Assembly: GCA_041658705.1 (NCBI GenBank) | Contig: JBAZZT010000007.1 | Location: 1-64,000, forward strand | DNA from: CAIKNB01 sp041658705 | Lineage (GTDB): Bacteria > Patescibacteriota > Patescibacteriia > 2-12-FULL-60-25 | Direction: 5' to 3' | DNA: 64,000 nucleotides | Shown here: positions 54,872 to 62,760 of the stretch, one piece after another | Layout: each line of letters begins with the position of its first letter | How positions within the stretch are numbered: the stretch's first letter is position 1 | Made by a program: the position numbers and the translations under genes | Notes under the pieces: model-generated | What the model saw: only the letters and a program-made list of their open reading frames with translations | What the model was told of the DNA's origin: nothing | The model's database searches: none

Positions 54872-55252
54872 TTATTGCGTCACGTTCAGGAGCGAACCCA
54901 ACACAAAGTTGGAGATCGCGAACGCCGCGACCACGATCACCAATCCGATGATGGACTGCATGATGATGTCTTTGGCTTTTTTGGTCTTGGTCTCGTCGCC
55001 GGCCGCAGTCATCCACAGGAAACCTGCGTACAGGAGCAAGACGAGGAAGACGACTCCCAGAAAACCCAACGCCACGTTGATGATGCTGCCCACGATCTGC
55101 GGCAGCGTCTTGGTGGAATTGATGTTGGCGGCTCCACCGACTTCGCCCGCCATCTGCTGTGCGCGCTGGAACGGATTGGTCTCGGCGAGCACCGCGAACG
55201 GCATGGCTAAGGCAGAGCCGACGACCGCTACTATTTTGTTAAGATGCTTCAT
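54872..55252 (-). CDS. Type IV secretion pilin-like membrane protein, member 6
   Basis: 126 aa: signal peptide (AVVGSALAMPFAVLAETNPF), a short polar region, then two membrane helices (IINVALGFLGVVFLVLLLYA; IIMQSIIGLVIVVAAFAISN) joined by a conserved loop GFLWMTAAGDETKTKKAKD. This is the VirB2/TrbC-like architecture (T4SS_pilin family) frequent in Patescibacteria. It is the last of six tandem relatives. Assembly into a filament is inferred; no secretion ATPase or channel gene is in the window. Confidence 0.82.
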   Translation of the reverse strand: MKHLNKIVAVVGSALAMPFAVLAETNPFQRAQQMAGEVGGAANINSTKTLPQIVGSIINVALGFLGVVFLVLLLYAGFLWMTAAGDETKTKKAKDIIMQSIIGLVIVVAAFAISNFVLGSLLNVTQ

Positions 55253-55280
55253 AATTCGATTATCTGTCTTATGGCGTAGA

Positions 55281-55709
55281 CTACTGCGGCGGGTTGTTGG
55301 ATACTCCAGTGTTCCCGCCCAGGGATGCCCGGCTGATCTCCATGATGATGAAATTGGACAAGGCGTAGGCCGAGGCGATGATGACCAACCCGATGACCGC
55401 GTTGGTGATCGTCTGCCTGGCTTTCTTCGTCTTCTCCGAATCGCCCATGGCCGTCATCCAGACAAAACCTCCGTACAACAGCATGACCAGCAACAGGGCG
55501 CCCAAGATGTAGAACGCCGAATTGATCAGGCTGCCGATGACTTGGGTCAGTTCGGGCGGCTTGCTGCCATATACGCTGGCGCCGGCGCCGATCAAACCGG
55601 TCTGCAATTTGGAGCCGACCGTTCCGTCTGCTGCGAATGCCTGGAGCGCAAAACTCATTGACGACACGATCGTCGCTGCAATGGCTGCGATTTTTGAATG
55701 GATCCTCAT
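55281..55709 (-). CDS. Type IV secretion pilin-like membrane protein, member 5
   Basis: 142 aa with signal peptide (SKIAAIAATIVSSMSFALQA), two membrane helices (LINSAFYILGALLLVMLLYG; ITNAVIGLVIIASAYALSNF) and the loop GGFVWMTAMGDSEKTKKARQ. The same architecture as the neighbours. It ends with an Asn/Pro-rich tail (TGVSNNPPQ). It lies 28 bases upstream of member 6. Confidence 0.82.
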   Translation of the reverse strand: MRIHSKIAAIAATIVSSMSFALQAFAADGTVGSKLQTGLIGAGASVYGSKPPELTQVIGSLINSAFYILGALLLVMLLYGGFVWMTAMGDSEKTKKARQTITNAVIGLVIIASAYALSNFIIMEISRASLGGNTGVSNNPPQ

Positions 55710-55725
55710 AAGAGGTTTGGCCGGT

Positions 55726-56124
55726 TTATTGGTCTTGGGTCGCGGTGACCAGACGTGAAATGACGAAACTCGTGATGGCCCATGCGGACAGGATGATGGC
55801 GAGACCGATGATGCCCGAAACGATCAGTTTGCGCGCTTCGGCTGTCTTCTCGTCATTGCCGCCGGCGATCATCCACTTAAAACCTCCCAGCAGAACGATT
55901 ACCACTGCCACGATACCGAGGAAACCCAGGGCCACGTTGATGATCCGGGCCGCTGTCTGGCGAATATCGCCGGAACCCAACTTGATGGTGGATTGGATGG
56001 CGTTGACGCCCAAGTCGTTAGAATTGAGTTCATCCGCGGCCAGCGCTGCCATCGGCAGGGCGAAGGCTGCGGCGATGCTCAATGTCGCGGCCGTAGCCAC
56101 GATCTTTTTTATGCTTTGCTTCAT
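55726..56124 (-). CDS. Type IV secretion pilin-like membrane protein, member 4
   Basis: 132 aa with GAGGTGACATGAC before the ATG, one of few cluster members with a ribosome site. Signal peptide (LSIAAAFALPMAALAADELN), helices IINVALGFLGIVAVVIVLLG and IVSGIIGLAIILSAWAITSF, loop GGFKWMIAGGNDEKTAEARK. Sixteen bases precede member 5. The 178-base gap upstream of it holds word repeats, so a separate transcript may start here. Confidence 0.82.
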   Translation of the reverse strand: MKQSIKKIVATAATLSIAAAFALPMAALAADELNSNDLGVNAIQSTIKLGSGDIRQTAARIINVALGFLGIVAVVIVLLGGFKWMIAGGNDEKTAEARKLIVSGIIGLAIILSAWAITSFVISRLVTATQDQ

Positions 56125-56215
56125 GTCATGTCACCTCCTCTCGGGTAACAGATGCTGATTTTCATGCGCGAATATGATAACAAACGAGCAGGAAGAAGTC
56201 ACGAAGACAAAAACG

Positions 56216-56303
56216 AGTAGCTGGTATCTGGTAGCTAGTAGCTAGTATTTTCCGGACATACCAGCTACTAGCTACCAGATACTCGCTGCTTGCTACTTGC
56301 TAC
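56216..56303. repeat. Word-like inverted repeat splitting the pilin cluster
   Basis: AGCTGGTATCTGGTAGCTAG and its complement CTAGCTACCAGATAC around TTTTCCGGACATA form a long hairpin at the end of the gene at 56303; CTTGCTACTTGCTACTAC words follow. It may serve as a transcript end between the two halves of the cluster. Confidence 0.75.
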
Positions 56304-56674
56304 TACAACGCTCCCCCCGGCTGCATGCTGGCGGCTAGTTTGCTGATGAGCGTGTATACGATGGCGTAAGCGCCGATCACGATGGCCATGCCGATGATGG
56401 CGTTGGTCAGCGTCTTCATGGCTTTTTGCGCTTTGTCGGCATTGCCTCCAGCCGTGAGGTACTGGGCGCCGCCGTACAAGAACATGACCAGGAGCAGCGC
56501 GCCGATAAGCGGCAATACGACTTGGATGATGCGCGCGACCAATCCCTCCACCGTCGCGCCGTTCAAGGGATCCTCAAGCCCGCAGCGCGGCGTCTTGCAC
56601 TGCGCCCAAACCGGCCCGGCTTGCAGCAGGAGCAAAGCTGCCGACACCGTTATCTTGCGCATCTTGTGTCCCAT
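56303..56674 (-). CDS. Type IV secretion pilin-like membrane protein, member 3
   Basis: 123 aa: signal peptide (TVSAALLLLQAGPVWAQCKT), a Cys pair in CKTPRCGLEDP, helices IIQVVLPLIGALLLVMFLYG and LTNAIIGMAIVIGAYAIVYT, and the loop GGAQYLTAGGNADKAQKAMK. One base separates it from member 2. The same family as its neighbours. Confidence 0.82.
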   Translation of the reverse strand: MGHKMRKITVSAALLLLQAGPVWAQCKTPRCGLEDPLNGATVEGLVARIIQVVLPLIGALLLVMFLYGGAQYLTAGGNADKAQKAMKTLTNAIIGMAIVIGAYAIVYTLISKLAASMQPGGAL

Positions 56675-56675
56675 A

Positions 56676-57347
56676 TCATTGTAGAAGTTGAGCCGACGCG
56701 CCGGTCGGTTGGGCGTTGGCGCCCGCGGTGGAAGAAGTATCGGTGGTCAGCGCTTTGATGAAGTAGAATGAAATGCTGTAGGCGAAGATGATGATGATGA
56801 GGCCCAACGCGGCGTACTTCATGGCTTCGATCGCGGTCTTGACCCGGTCGCTTGAACCGGCCGTCATGTAGATCACGCCGGAGTAGATGAAGACGAGGAG
56901 CGCAATGGCGCCGGCGAAGCCGAAGAAGATCGAAATCAAGCTTTGGAACAGACCGTAGATGCCGCGTCCGCCCATGGGATCATACAGCGCAATCGTACCC
57001 GCCGACACGGGACCGACGCTGCCCGAAGTGGTCGTGACCGCTTGCCCAGCTTTGCATTGCGGCAAATCAGGCTGCTTGTCGCAAAGGGCTTCGACGATAG
57101 GCGCGGCGCCCTGGGGAATGACGGTCTTGGCTTTTTTCACGCCGCAACACGTCGTGGACAGGATGTTGTCGTTGCATTTGCCGACTTCGACTTTGCCTGA
57201 CAGCGAAGTCACGCAATAAGTCGAACATACGCCGCCGTAGGCTTTGCACTCGGCTTCGGTGGCCGGCGTCTCCGCGTCGGCTTTGACGCCGTGGCTCGGG
57301 AACGAGATCCAGGCAACGGCCAACAGCAAACAAAAAAAGTATTTCAT
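56676..57347 (-). CDS. Type IV secretion pilin-like membrane protein with extended outer domain, member 2
   Basis: 223 aa, the longest member. After the signal peptide it has a 90-residue region with eight Cys in pairs (AECKAYGGVCSTYCVTSL, TTCCGVKK, CDKQPDLPQCK). Then come two membrane helices (LISIFFGFAGAIALLVFIYS; YAALGLIIIIFAYSISFYFI) with the loop GVIYMTAGSSDRVKTAIEAM. The disulfide-rich extension suggests a tip or adhesive subunit rather than the main pilin (inference). One base separates it from the neighbours on each side. Confidence 0.8.
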   Translation of the reverse strand: MKYFFCLLLAVAWISFPSHGVKADAETPATEAECKAYGGVCSTYCVTSLSGKVEVGKCNDNILSTTCCGVKKAKTVIPQGAAPIVEALCDKQPDLPQCKAGQAVTTTSGSVGPVSAGTIALYDPMGGRGIYGLFQSLISIFFGFAGAIALLVFIYSGVIYMTAGSSDRVKTAIEAMKYAALGLIIIIFAYSISFYFIKALTTDTSSTAGANAQPTGASAQLLQ

Positions 57348-57348
57348 A

Positions 57349-57789
57349 TCACGTGCCTGACAAAGCTTTCACCAGATAATTCACGATGGTCCAAGCCGCC
57401 ATCACGATGAGCATGCCGATGGCGCCGCCTTTCATGGCCGTCGTCCCCTTCTCCACCGAAGTCTTGTTGCCGAAGGACATCAGATAGCGCGCGCCGCCGT
57501 AGATGAAAGACAGCAGGAAGAGCGCACCCGAAAGTTCGATCAAGACGTTGGCAAAAGCCGCGCCGGTCATCACGAAATCCTCGACGCTGCAATTGCCGTC
57601 AGACCAGCAACTTGGCTTCACCCCGACGCGCAACGACTCTTTGTATAAGGATGGGCTGCCGCCAGTCGCCGCAGGAGGGGTGCCCGTATCTGCCGCCTGG
57701 ACCGCGGGCAGCGCCAAAAACAAACCCAGGGATGCGCTGCACAGCGCGGCCAGAAAAAACAGTTTGCTGATCTTTCGCTCAAAACACAT
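57349..57789 (-). CDS. Type IV secretion pilin-like membrane protein, member 1
   Basis: 146 aa: signal peptide (FFLAALCSASLGLFLALPAV), a Cys pair (KPSCWSDGNCSVEDF), helices NVLIELSGALFLLSFIYGGA and MKGGAIGMLIVMAAWTIVNY, and the loop RYLMSFGNKTSVEKGTTAMK. It overlaps the solute-binding lipoprotein gene by 11 bases, placing the binding protein at the head of this pilin operon. Confidence 0.8.
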   Translation of the reverse strand: MCFERKISKLFFLAALCSASLGLFLALPAVQAADTGTPPAATGGSPSLYKESLRVGVKPSCWSDGNCSVEDFVMTGAAFANVLIELSGALFLLSFIYGGARYLMSFGNKTSVEKGTTAMKGGAIGMLIVMAAWTIVNYLVKALSGT

Positions 57790-59221
57790 AGGTGATGGTC
57801 TGCGCGATTATTTCCGCCGCCGTGTTCACGAGCGCGGGATATTCCTCGACCGTCTTGCCCTGCGCCGCGTCGATCAGATCGTTGAAAGCTTTGTCCGCCG
57901 CGCGCGGGTCGTTGCCGCGGTACCAGGATTGCGCGGTCAAGACTTGCGAGGCGAAGACGCCCACATCCTCATCCTCAAGCTGCGCCGGTAAAAGCGATTT
58001 TTGCGCCGCCGGGCGTTTAGCTAGATCAAGATATTTCTTGGCCTCGGCCGGCTTGGCCATGAAGTTCACGAAATTCCACGCCACGTCCTGGTTCTGGCTC
58101 TTTTTGGCCACGCTCCAGGCCCAATAATTCGCGAAGTTGGCCACCACCGGGCTGTCTTTGATCTGCGGCAGCGTAGCGATGCCCAGATTGAGTTTCGGGG
58201 CGCGAGCTTTGATGGTCGGCAGCTGGTAACCGTAGCCGAAGAAGAAAGCGACTTTGCCGGTCACGAACGCCTCAAGCGAGTCGGGTTGTTGGGCGTTCCA
58301 GGTATAGACCGCTTTGTTCGGGTTGGCGAAGTCGGTGTAGAAGGCCAGGGCTTGGTAAGCCGGAGGCGTGTCGCGCAGCTCCTTGAGCTTATCCGGGATG
58401 TTGGTGAAAGCCGGCGTGCCGTCGTCAGCGCTCATCTCGGCGCCGTTCTGCAGCATGAGCGCGGACAGGATGTCCGGCGCGCGTTCCACGTTGGCGCTCG
58501 TGCCTAACGCCGCTCCGGATTGCAGGATGTTGCTGTTGCCGTCGAGTTTAGTCAGTTTCTGCACCGCGGCTTGGAAATCATCCCAGTCAGCGGGGATGGT
58601 CGCGATGCCCGCGGCGTTCAACAAATCTTTATTGACATACAAGCCCAGCGTATCCACGGATAAAGGTAAAGCCATGATGCGTTGTTGGAGATCTTTTTTA
58701 TCCGGTGTCGTCGAGACGTCGACCGTGCGCACCATGTCCTTGGCCACGATCTCGGGATAATCATTCTTGAATTGGCGCAACGTCACCGAGGGTTCGTTCT
58801 GGAGCGAATAGACCAGTTCTTTTTTGAGCGTGCCTTGCACGGCCTGCACCGCCACCTTGGTCGAAGCCGGCATGGGCGCGAGCTTGGATTGATACTTGCC
58901 GATCCAAGTGTTGTGGAGCATGAAGACGTCCGGCCCCTGGTCTTCAGCCAAAGCGTTCAGGATCTCATCCTCATATTCCTCCAGCCTGAAACGGCGATAT
59001 TCGATTTCCACGTACGGATGGAGCTGGCGAAAATCCGTCAGCAGCGGAGCGTATACATCCTGGTCATCCACCACAGCCCAGACTTTGAGGGTTATGCGCT
59101 TGGACGCCGCGATGGTCGCCGCGTCAGGACCCTGGGTGCAACCCGCGCCCAACATGGCCACGAGCGTCAAAGACGCCGCGAACCTCAAGGCCTGGCGTCG
59201 AAGATGTCTAAGATTTTTCAT
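57779..59221 (-). CDS. Extracellular solute-binding lipoprotein (ABC family 1 type)
   Basis: About 480 aa from MKNLRHLRRQALRFAASLTL; signal peptide with lipobox GAGC. The mature protein has the two-lobe binding-protein pattern (RITLKVWAVVDDQDVYAPLL, GPDVFMLHNTWIGKY, ALPLSVDTLGLYVNKDLLNA, VTGKVAFFFGYGYQLPTIKA). Such proteins bind sugars or oligosaccharides for import, but no ABC permease or ATPase gene is present here, and it overlaps the pilin-like genes. It may instead be a surface or filament-linked receptor. Confidence 0.85.
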   Translation of the reverse strand: MKNLRHLRRQALRFAASLTLVAMLGAGCTQGPDAATIAASKRITLKVWAVVDDQDVYAPLLTDFRQLHPYVEIEYRRFRLEEYEDEILNALAEDQGPDVFMLHNTWIGKYQSKLAPMPASTKVAVQAVQGTLKKELVYSLQNEPSVTLRQFKNDYPEIVAKDMVRTVDVSTTPDKKDLQQRIMALPLSVDTLGLYVNKDLLNAAGIATIPADWDDFQAAVQKLTKLDGNSNILQSGAALGTSANVERAPDILSALMLQNGAEMSADDGTPAFTNIPDKLKELRDTPPAYQALAFYTDFANPNKAVYTWNAQQPDSLEAFVTGKVAFFFGYGYQLPTIKARAPKLNLGIATLPQIKDSPVVANFANYWAWSVAKKSQNQDVAWNFVNFMAKPAEAKKYLDLAKRPAAQKSLLPAQLEDEDVGVFASQVLTAQSWYRGNDPRAADKAFNDLIDAAQGKTVEEYPALVNTAAEIIAQTITYVF

Positions 59222-59262
59222 ACCAGCCACATTTTACCAAGCCGGCGGATAATGGCCAAATA

Positions 59263-59311
59263 AGGTTCTAGGTGCTAGGCACTAGGTTCTGAACCTAAAA
59301 CCCAGAACCCG
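59263..59311. repeat. Word-like inverted repeat
   Basis: AGGTTCTAGGTGCTAGGCAC and TTCTGAACCTAAAACCCAGA words, the class of 23008-23075; TATTGGTTATTG words follow to 59350. Confidence 0.7.
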
Positions 59312-59341
59312 ACTATTTGCTTATTGTTCATTGGTTATTGG

Positions 59342-60214
59342 TTATTGTTTATTCAATCTCCTCACCAATGCCCGCGTTTCCCTGGCCATATCCGGACGCT
59401 TGAGCGCGATTTCGAGGTTAGCTTTGAGCCAGCCGATCTTGGAGCCTGTGTCATAGTACTCCCCTTCGATGCATTTGGCGTAGATAGGACGCTGCTTCAT
59501 GAGGCCGAAGATGGCATCCAACAGCACCAGCTCGCCGCCGTGTCCCTTTTTGGTCTTTTCGATTGCCCCAAAGATGTCGGGAGTCAGGATGTAGGCGCCG
59601 ATCGAAGCCAGGCGCGAGGGCGCTTTTTCCGGTCCGGGTTTTTCCACCATGCCTTTGAGTTGATACACGCCGCGCTCGACTTCGGCCGCCGGATCGATGA
59701 TGCCGTAATGCCGCGTACCGTCGTCATCCACCGGGATGGCACAGAGCACCGGGTCCTGGTATTTGTCGAAGACCTCGATCATCTGCTTGAGCCGCGGTTT
59801 CTTGCCCACGATCACCTCGTCGCCGAAGAGCACGGCAAAAGGTTCGTCGCCGATCAGACTCTTGGCGTTCAAGACCGGCGTGGCGTTGCCGTACGGGCCT
59901 TTTTGGCGGATGTAGATGAAATTGGCGAGTCTGCCGATGGCGCGGATCTCCGCCAGCTGCGCTTTTTTGCCCGTGGCGCCGAGCCAGGCCTCGAGCGTCT
60001 GGTTGTCGTCAAAGTGGTCTTCCACCGCGCGCTTCGAGATGTTGGTCACCAGGATGATATCCGTGATCCCCGAGGCCACCGCCTCCTCGACCACATATTG
60101 GATGACCGGTTTGTCGATGATGGGCAACATCTCCTTGGGCATGGCTTTGGTCGCCGGGAGGAAACGCGTACCGAACCCCGCTACCGGGATGATGGCTTTG
60201 CGGACTGTGGACAT
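59342..60214 (-). CDS. galU: UTP-glucose-1-phosphate uridylyltransferase
   Basis: 290 aa from MSTVRKAIIPVAGFGTRFLP. It makes UDP-glucose from UTP and glucose-1-phosphate. The N-terminal nucleotide-binding motif GFGTRFLPATKAMPKEMLPI, the catalytic Asp/Lys region (FAVLFGDEVIVGKKP, KGMVEKPGPE) and GEYYDTGSKIGWLKANLE are intact, with normal length. Upstream in-frame codons to 60259 are unlikely. UDP-glucose would feed glycan building by the flippase/ligase system elsewhere in the window. No ribosome site. Confidence 0.93.
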   Translation of the reverse strand: MSTVRKAIIPVAGFGTRFLPATKAMPKEMLPIIDKPVIQYVVEEAVASGITDIILVTNISKRAVEDHFDDNQTLEAWLGATGKKAQLAEIRAIGRLANFIYIRQKGPYGNATPVLNAKSLIGDEPFAVLFGDEVIVGKKPRLKQMIEVFDKYQDPVLCAIPVDDDGTRHYGIIDPAAEVERGVYQLKGMVEKPGPEKAPSRLASIGAYILTPDIFGAIEKTKKGHGGELVLLDAIFGLMKQRPIYAKCIEGEYYDTGSKIGWLKANLEIALKRPDMARETRALVRRLNKQ

Positions 60215-60279
60215 ATTGCGCCAAGTATACCCGGATTGAAGCGCGGGATGGAACCCCATGAGATACCTGAAAAGAATCT

Positions 60280-60474
60280 GTCATCCTGAGCGAGCTTCGA
60301 GCGAGTCGAAGGACCTTTATAAGCGTTGGTCTGAACCGATGGCTGATAAAGGTCCTTCGACTACGCTGCTGCTCCGCTCAGGATGACAGAAGGTTTTTGG
60401 CTACTCTCTACCCTCTATTTTAAAAGGTTTTTAGCTACTCTCTACCCTCTACCATCTACCCTCTATTTTAAAAA
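60280..60474. repeat. TCGAAGGACCTTTATAA-class units and CTACCCTCTA words
   Basis: GTCATCCTGAGCGAGCTTCG...GAAGGACCTTTATAA (60280-60323) and TGATAAAGGTCCTTCGACTA...CAGGATGACAG (60344-60389) form an inverted pair. The rest is CTCTACCCTCTATTTTAAAA repeated. No gene in 60215-60516. Confidence 0.8.
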
Positions 60475-60505
60475 GAGAGCGGTTAAACAACCGCCCTCGT
60501 GCGAG
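60475..60505 (-). terminator. Rho-independent terminator
   Basis: GAGGGCGGTT GTTT AACCGCTCTC then TTTTTAAAA on the minus strand, after the gene at 60517. Confidence 0.85.
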
Positions 60506-60516
60506 GCGCTGAAGCG

Positions 60517-60972
60517 TCAAGCGACCAAGGCTTCGAGATTCTTGGCCACAGTCTGCTCCCAGCTTGCCGATTCCTTGAAGACTTGGGCCAGGTATCGAAT
60601 GAGGTGGCGCGTGCCTTGTGGCCAGTCGTCGACGACCTCAAGCTCTTTGTCGTCCGGTCCCGCGGAGTGCACGTGGCGCGACTCTCGTTCGTCGGAGATC
60701 TTCACCTTTCCGTCGATTTGGAAGGCGTAGGTCCGGCGACGGCGACGGATCGTATCCCGCGGGAAGAGAGTGACCGAGAGCGGGCCGACTATGGTCATGC
60801 CACATGGGTAGATGCACATGAGCGGACACTCGAAGTCCGGATGCGGCAATTGCTCACACCAGATGGTCACTTTGTCGACCGGACTCCCGAATGCCTGCCT
60901 GACTTCTTCCAGGACTTTGAGCAAACTGGTTTTGGCGTATGGATCCGTGTGCTGCGGAAATTGGATGCTCAT
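60517..60972 (-). CDS. Hypothetical protein, paralogue of the gene at 61004
   Basis: 151 aa with CGGAGGAGAGAGA before the ATG. The C-terminal part (GTRHLIRYLAQVFKESASWE) matches the end of the neighbouring protein (LLQSLAERLKESAAWE), and both have a similar beta-rich middle (TIVGPLSVTLF here). Cys residues cluster at IWCEQLPHPDFECPLMCIYP. Soluble, unrecognised family. Tandem duplication is clear. It ends at a strong terminator. Confidence 0.72.
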   Translation of the reverse strand: MSIQFPQHTDPYAKTSLLKVLEEVRQAFGSPVDKVTIWCEQLPHPDFECPLMCIYPCGMTIVGPLSVTLFPRDTIRRRRRTYAFQIDGKVKISDERESRHVHSAGPDDKELEVVDDWPQGTRHLIRYLAQVFKESASWEQTVAKNLEALVA

Positions 60973-61003
60973 TCTCTCTCCTCCGAAAATCTTGGCCCGG
61001 GTT

Positions 61004-61438
61004 TCAGACAGCGGATTCCAGCCGCGCCGTCGTCTGCATTTCCCACGCCGCCGATTCCTTGAGGCGTTCGGCCAGGGACTGAAGCAAGTGCTTCATGCCG
61101 TCTTGCCAGCTCGCCAATTCCTCGAGTTTGGTTCTGACTTCGTCATACACCACGACCGTTCCGTCGAACTCGAACTCGTAGACATTCTCCGAAAACCTTA
61201 GGCGGTTGGTGGCGCGTAACGGCATCACGCTGACATGCAAGGCCACGTTGTAGACGGCAGGATCGCCCATGCGCGAATAGAAAAGGTAGCAGGCGTTGGA
61301 CTTGGGGTTCTCAAAGGCCACGCCCATCCTCGCGCTATCGGGACTATGTTCGTAGGGACAGATGCTGTCGACGAGCTTCGTCAGGCCTGCGACCAATTTT
61401 TCGGCCGCATCGCTTTCGTCGTGTCTGGGGATGTCCAT
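61004..61438 (-). CDS. Hypothetical protein, paralogue of the gene at 60517
   Basis: 144 aa with AAGGAGATCAAG before the ATG. Helical start (AAEKLVAGLTKLVDSICPYE), beta middle (NACYLFYSRMGDPAVYNVAL, VYEFEFDGTVVVYDEV), then the shared helical ending WQDGMKHLLQSLAERLKESA. Soluble, no known motif. A TTGACA with a weak CTAAAC 17 bases on lies before it. Confidence 0.72.
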   Translation of the reverse strand: MDIPRHDESDAAEKLVAGLTKLVDSICPYEHSPDSARMGVAFENPKSNACYLFYSRMGDPAVYNVALHVSVMPLRATNRLRFSENVYEFEFDGTVVVYDEVRTKLEELASWQDGMKHLLQSLAERLKESAAWEMQTTARLESAV

Positions 61439-61499
61439 CTTGATCTCCTTGAAAGGTGCGCCGTAGGTTTAGCCTAAAATGACCCCGGGTGTCAAAGAA

Positions 61500-61572
61500 G
61501 GCAAGTAGTTAGCATTTAGCATTTAGTAGTTAGGGTCAGGCTCCCTAACTACTAAATGCTAACTACTAGATG
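61500..61572. repeat. TAGTTAGCATTTAG word inverted repeat
   Basis: AGTAGTTAGCATTTAGCATT and AACTACTAAATGCTAACTAC with GGTCAGGCTCC in the loop, a long hairpin of the class at 24659-24733, sitting between ychF and the gene at 61004. Confidence 0.8.
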
Positions 61573-61577
61573 CTTCC

Positions 61578-62672
61578 CTACGCCCCCACCCTGAAATAAC
61601 ACACGTCGCCGTCTTGCATCACGTAATCTTTTCCCTCGATGCGGGTGAGTCCTTTTTCGCGGCAAGCTACCTCGCTGCCGCAGGCCACGAAATCTTTCCA
61701 GTCGGTGATCTCGGCGCGGATGAAATTTTTCTCGAAATCGGTGTGGATGACGCCCGCGGCTTGTGGCGCTTTGGCGCCGCGCCGCACGGTCCAGGCCCGC
61801 GTCTCCATTTCGCCTGAAGTCAAAAAAGTCACCAACCCCAAGACGTCGTAAGCTTGCTTGATCAAGATATCCAAACCCGACTCGCTAAGGCCGAGCGCTT
61901 CCAGATATTCTTTTTTCTCTTCCGGTGAGAGCGAGGCGAGCTCGGCTTCCATCTTGACGCACACCGGCACGATGCGGCAGGTGGCGGTCGCGGCCAAGGC
62001 GCCCAACGCGGTCTTCCACGAACCGTCCGCGAGTTGGCTTTCGCTCACGTTGACCAGATACAACATGGCTTTCATGGTCAGGAGCTGGAGTTGTTTCAAT
62101 TCCTTGAGCTCATCTTCGCTCCATTCCAAATCGCGCAGTTGCGTGCCTTTTTCGAGCGCGGTCTTGGCGCGGCCCAGCGCGACTTGCAGAGCCTCGAGCT
62201 CTTTGGTCCGCCCGGCTTTGAGTTGGCGCGAGACGCTGTCGACTCTTTTATCCACGGTCTCAAGGTCGGCCAAAGCCAACTCGATGCCGATGGTCTCGGC
62301 GTCGCGTTCGGGATTTATCGTGCCGTCCACGTGGATGACGTTCGGATCCTCGAAGGCGCGCAAAACCTGTGCCACGGCGTCGCACTCGCGGATGTTGGCC
62401 AAGAATTTGTTGCCCAAGCCTTGGCCTTCGGACGCGCCTTTGACCAAGCCCGCGATATCCACGAACTCGATGACCGTATGCACGATGCGCCCGGACTTGG
62501 AGATCTTGGCCAACTGCGCCAAACGCTCATCCGGCACTTCCACTACCCCCACGTTGGGGTCGATGGTGCAGAACGGAAAGTTGGCGCAATCCACGGCCTT
62601 TTTGGTGATAGCGGAAAACAACGTGGATTTCCCCACGTTAGGCAAGCCAACGATTCCGATTTGCAAAGGCAT
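61578..62672 (-). CDS. ychF: Ribosome-associated YchF/OLA1 ATPase
   Basis: A 364-aa Obg-family P-loop protein. G1 is GLPNVGKSTLF, then FPFCTIDPNVGVVEVPDERL, the G3 region DIAGLVKGASEGQGLGNKFL, and NVSE in place of NKxD, the change that makes YchF prefer ATP to GTP. A coiled-coil insert (RVDSVSRQLKAGRTKELEAL) and a C-terminal TGS domain (RRGAKAPQAAGVIHTDFEKN) complete the family layout. It binds ribosomes and modulates translation under stress. No ribosome site. Confidence 0.96.
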   Translation of the reverse strand: MPLQIGIVGLPNVGKSTLFSAITKKAVDCANFPFCTIDPNVGVVEVPDERLAQLAKISKSGRIVHTVIEFVDIAGLVKGASEGQGLGNKFLANIRECDAVAQVLRAFEDPNVIHVDGTINPERDAETIGIELALADLETVDKRVDSVSRQLKAGRTKELEALQVALGRAKTALEKGTQLRDLEWSEDELKELKQLQLLTMKAMLYLVNVSESQLADGSWKTALGALAATATCRIVPVCVKMEAELASLSPEEKKEYLEALGLSESGLDILIKQAYDVLGLVTFLTSGEMETRAWTVRRGAKAPQAAGVIHTDFEKNFIRAEITDWKDFVACGSEVACREKGLTRIEGKDYVMQDGDVCYFRVGA

Positions 62673-62730
62673 AAAGCAGAGGAAGACTACCTATAAACCG
62701 GTTTTCTTTCAAGCCGTGGCGCTAAACAAA

Positions 62731-62753
62731 ATGGCGGCACTTGTGATGCCGCC
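62731..62753 (-). terminator. Terminator after the gene at 62761
   Basis: GGCGGCA TCACAAG TGCCGCC then ATTTTGTTT on the minus strand. Confidence 0.85.
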
Positions 62754-62760
62754 GAAGTTC

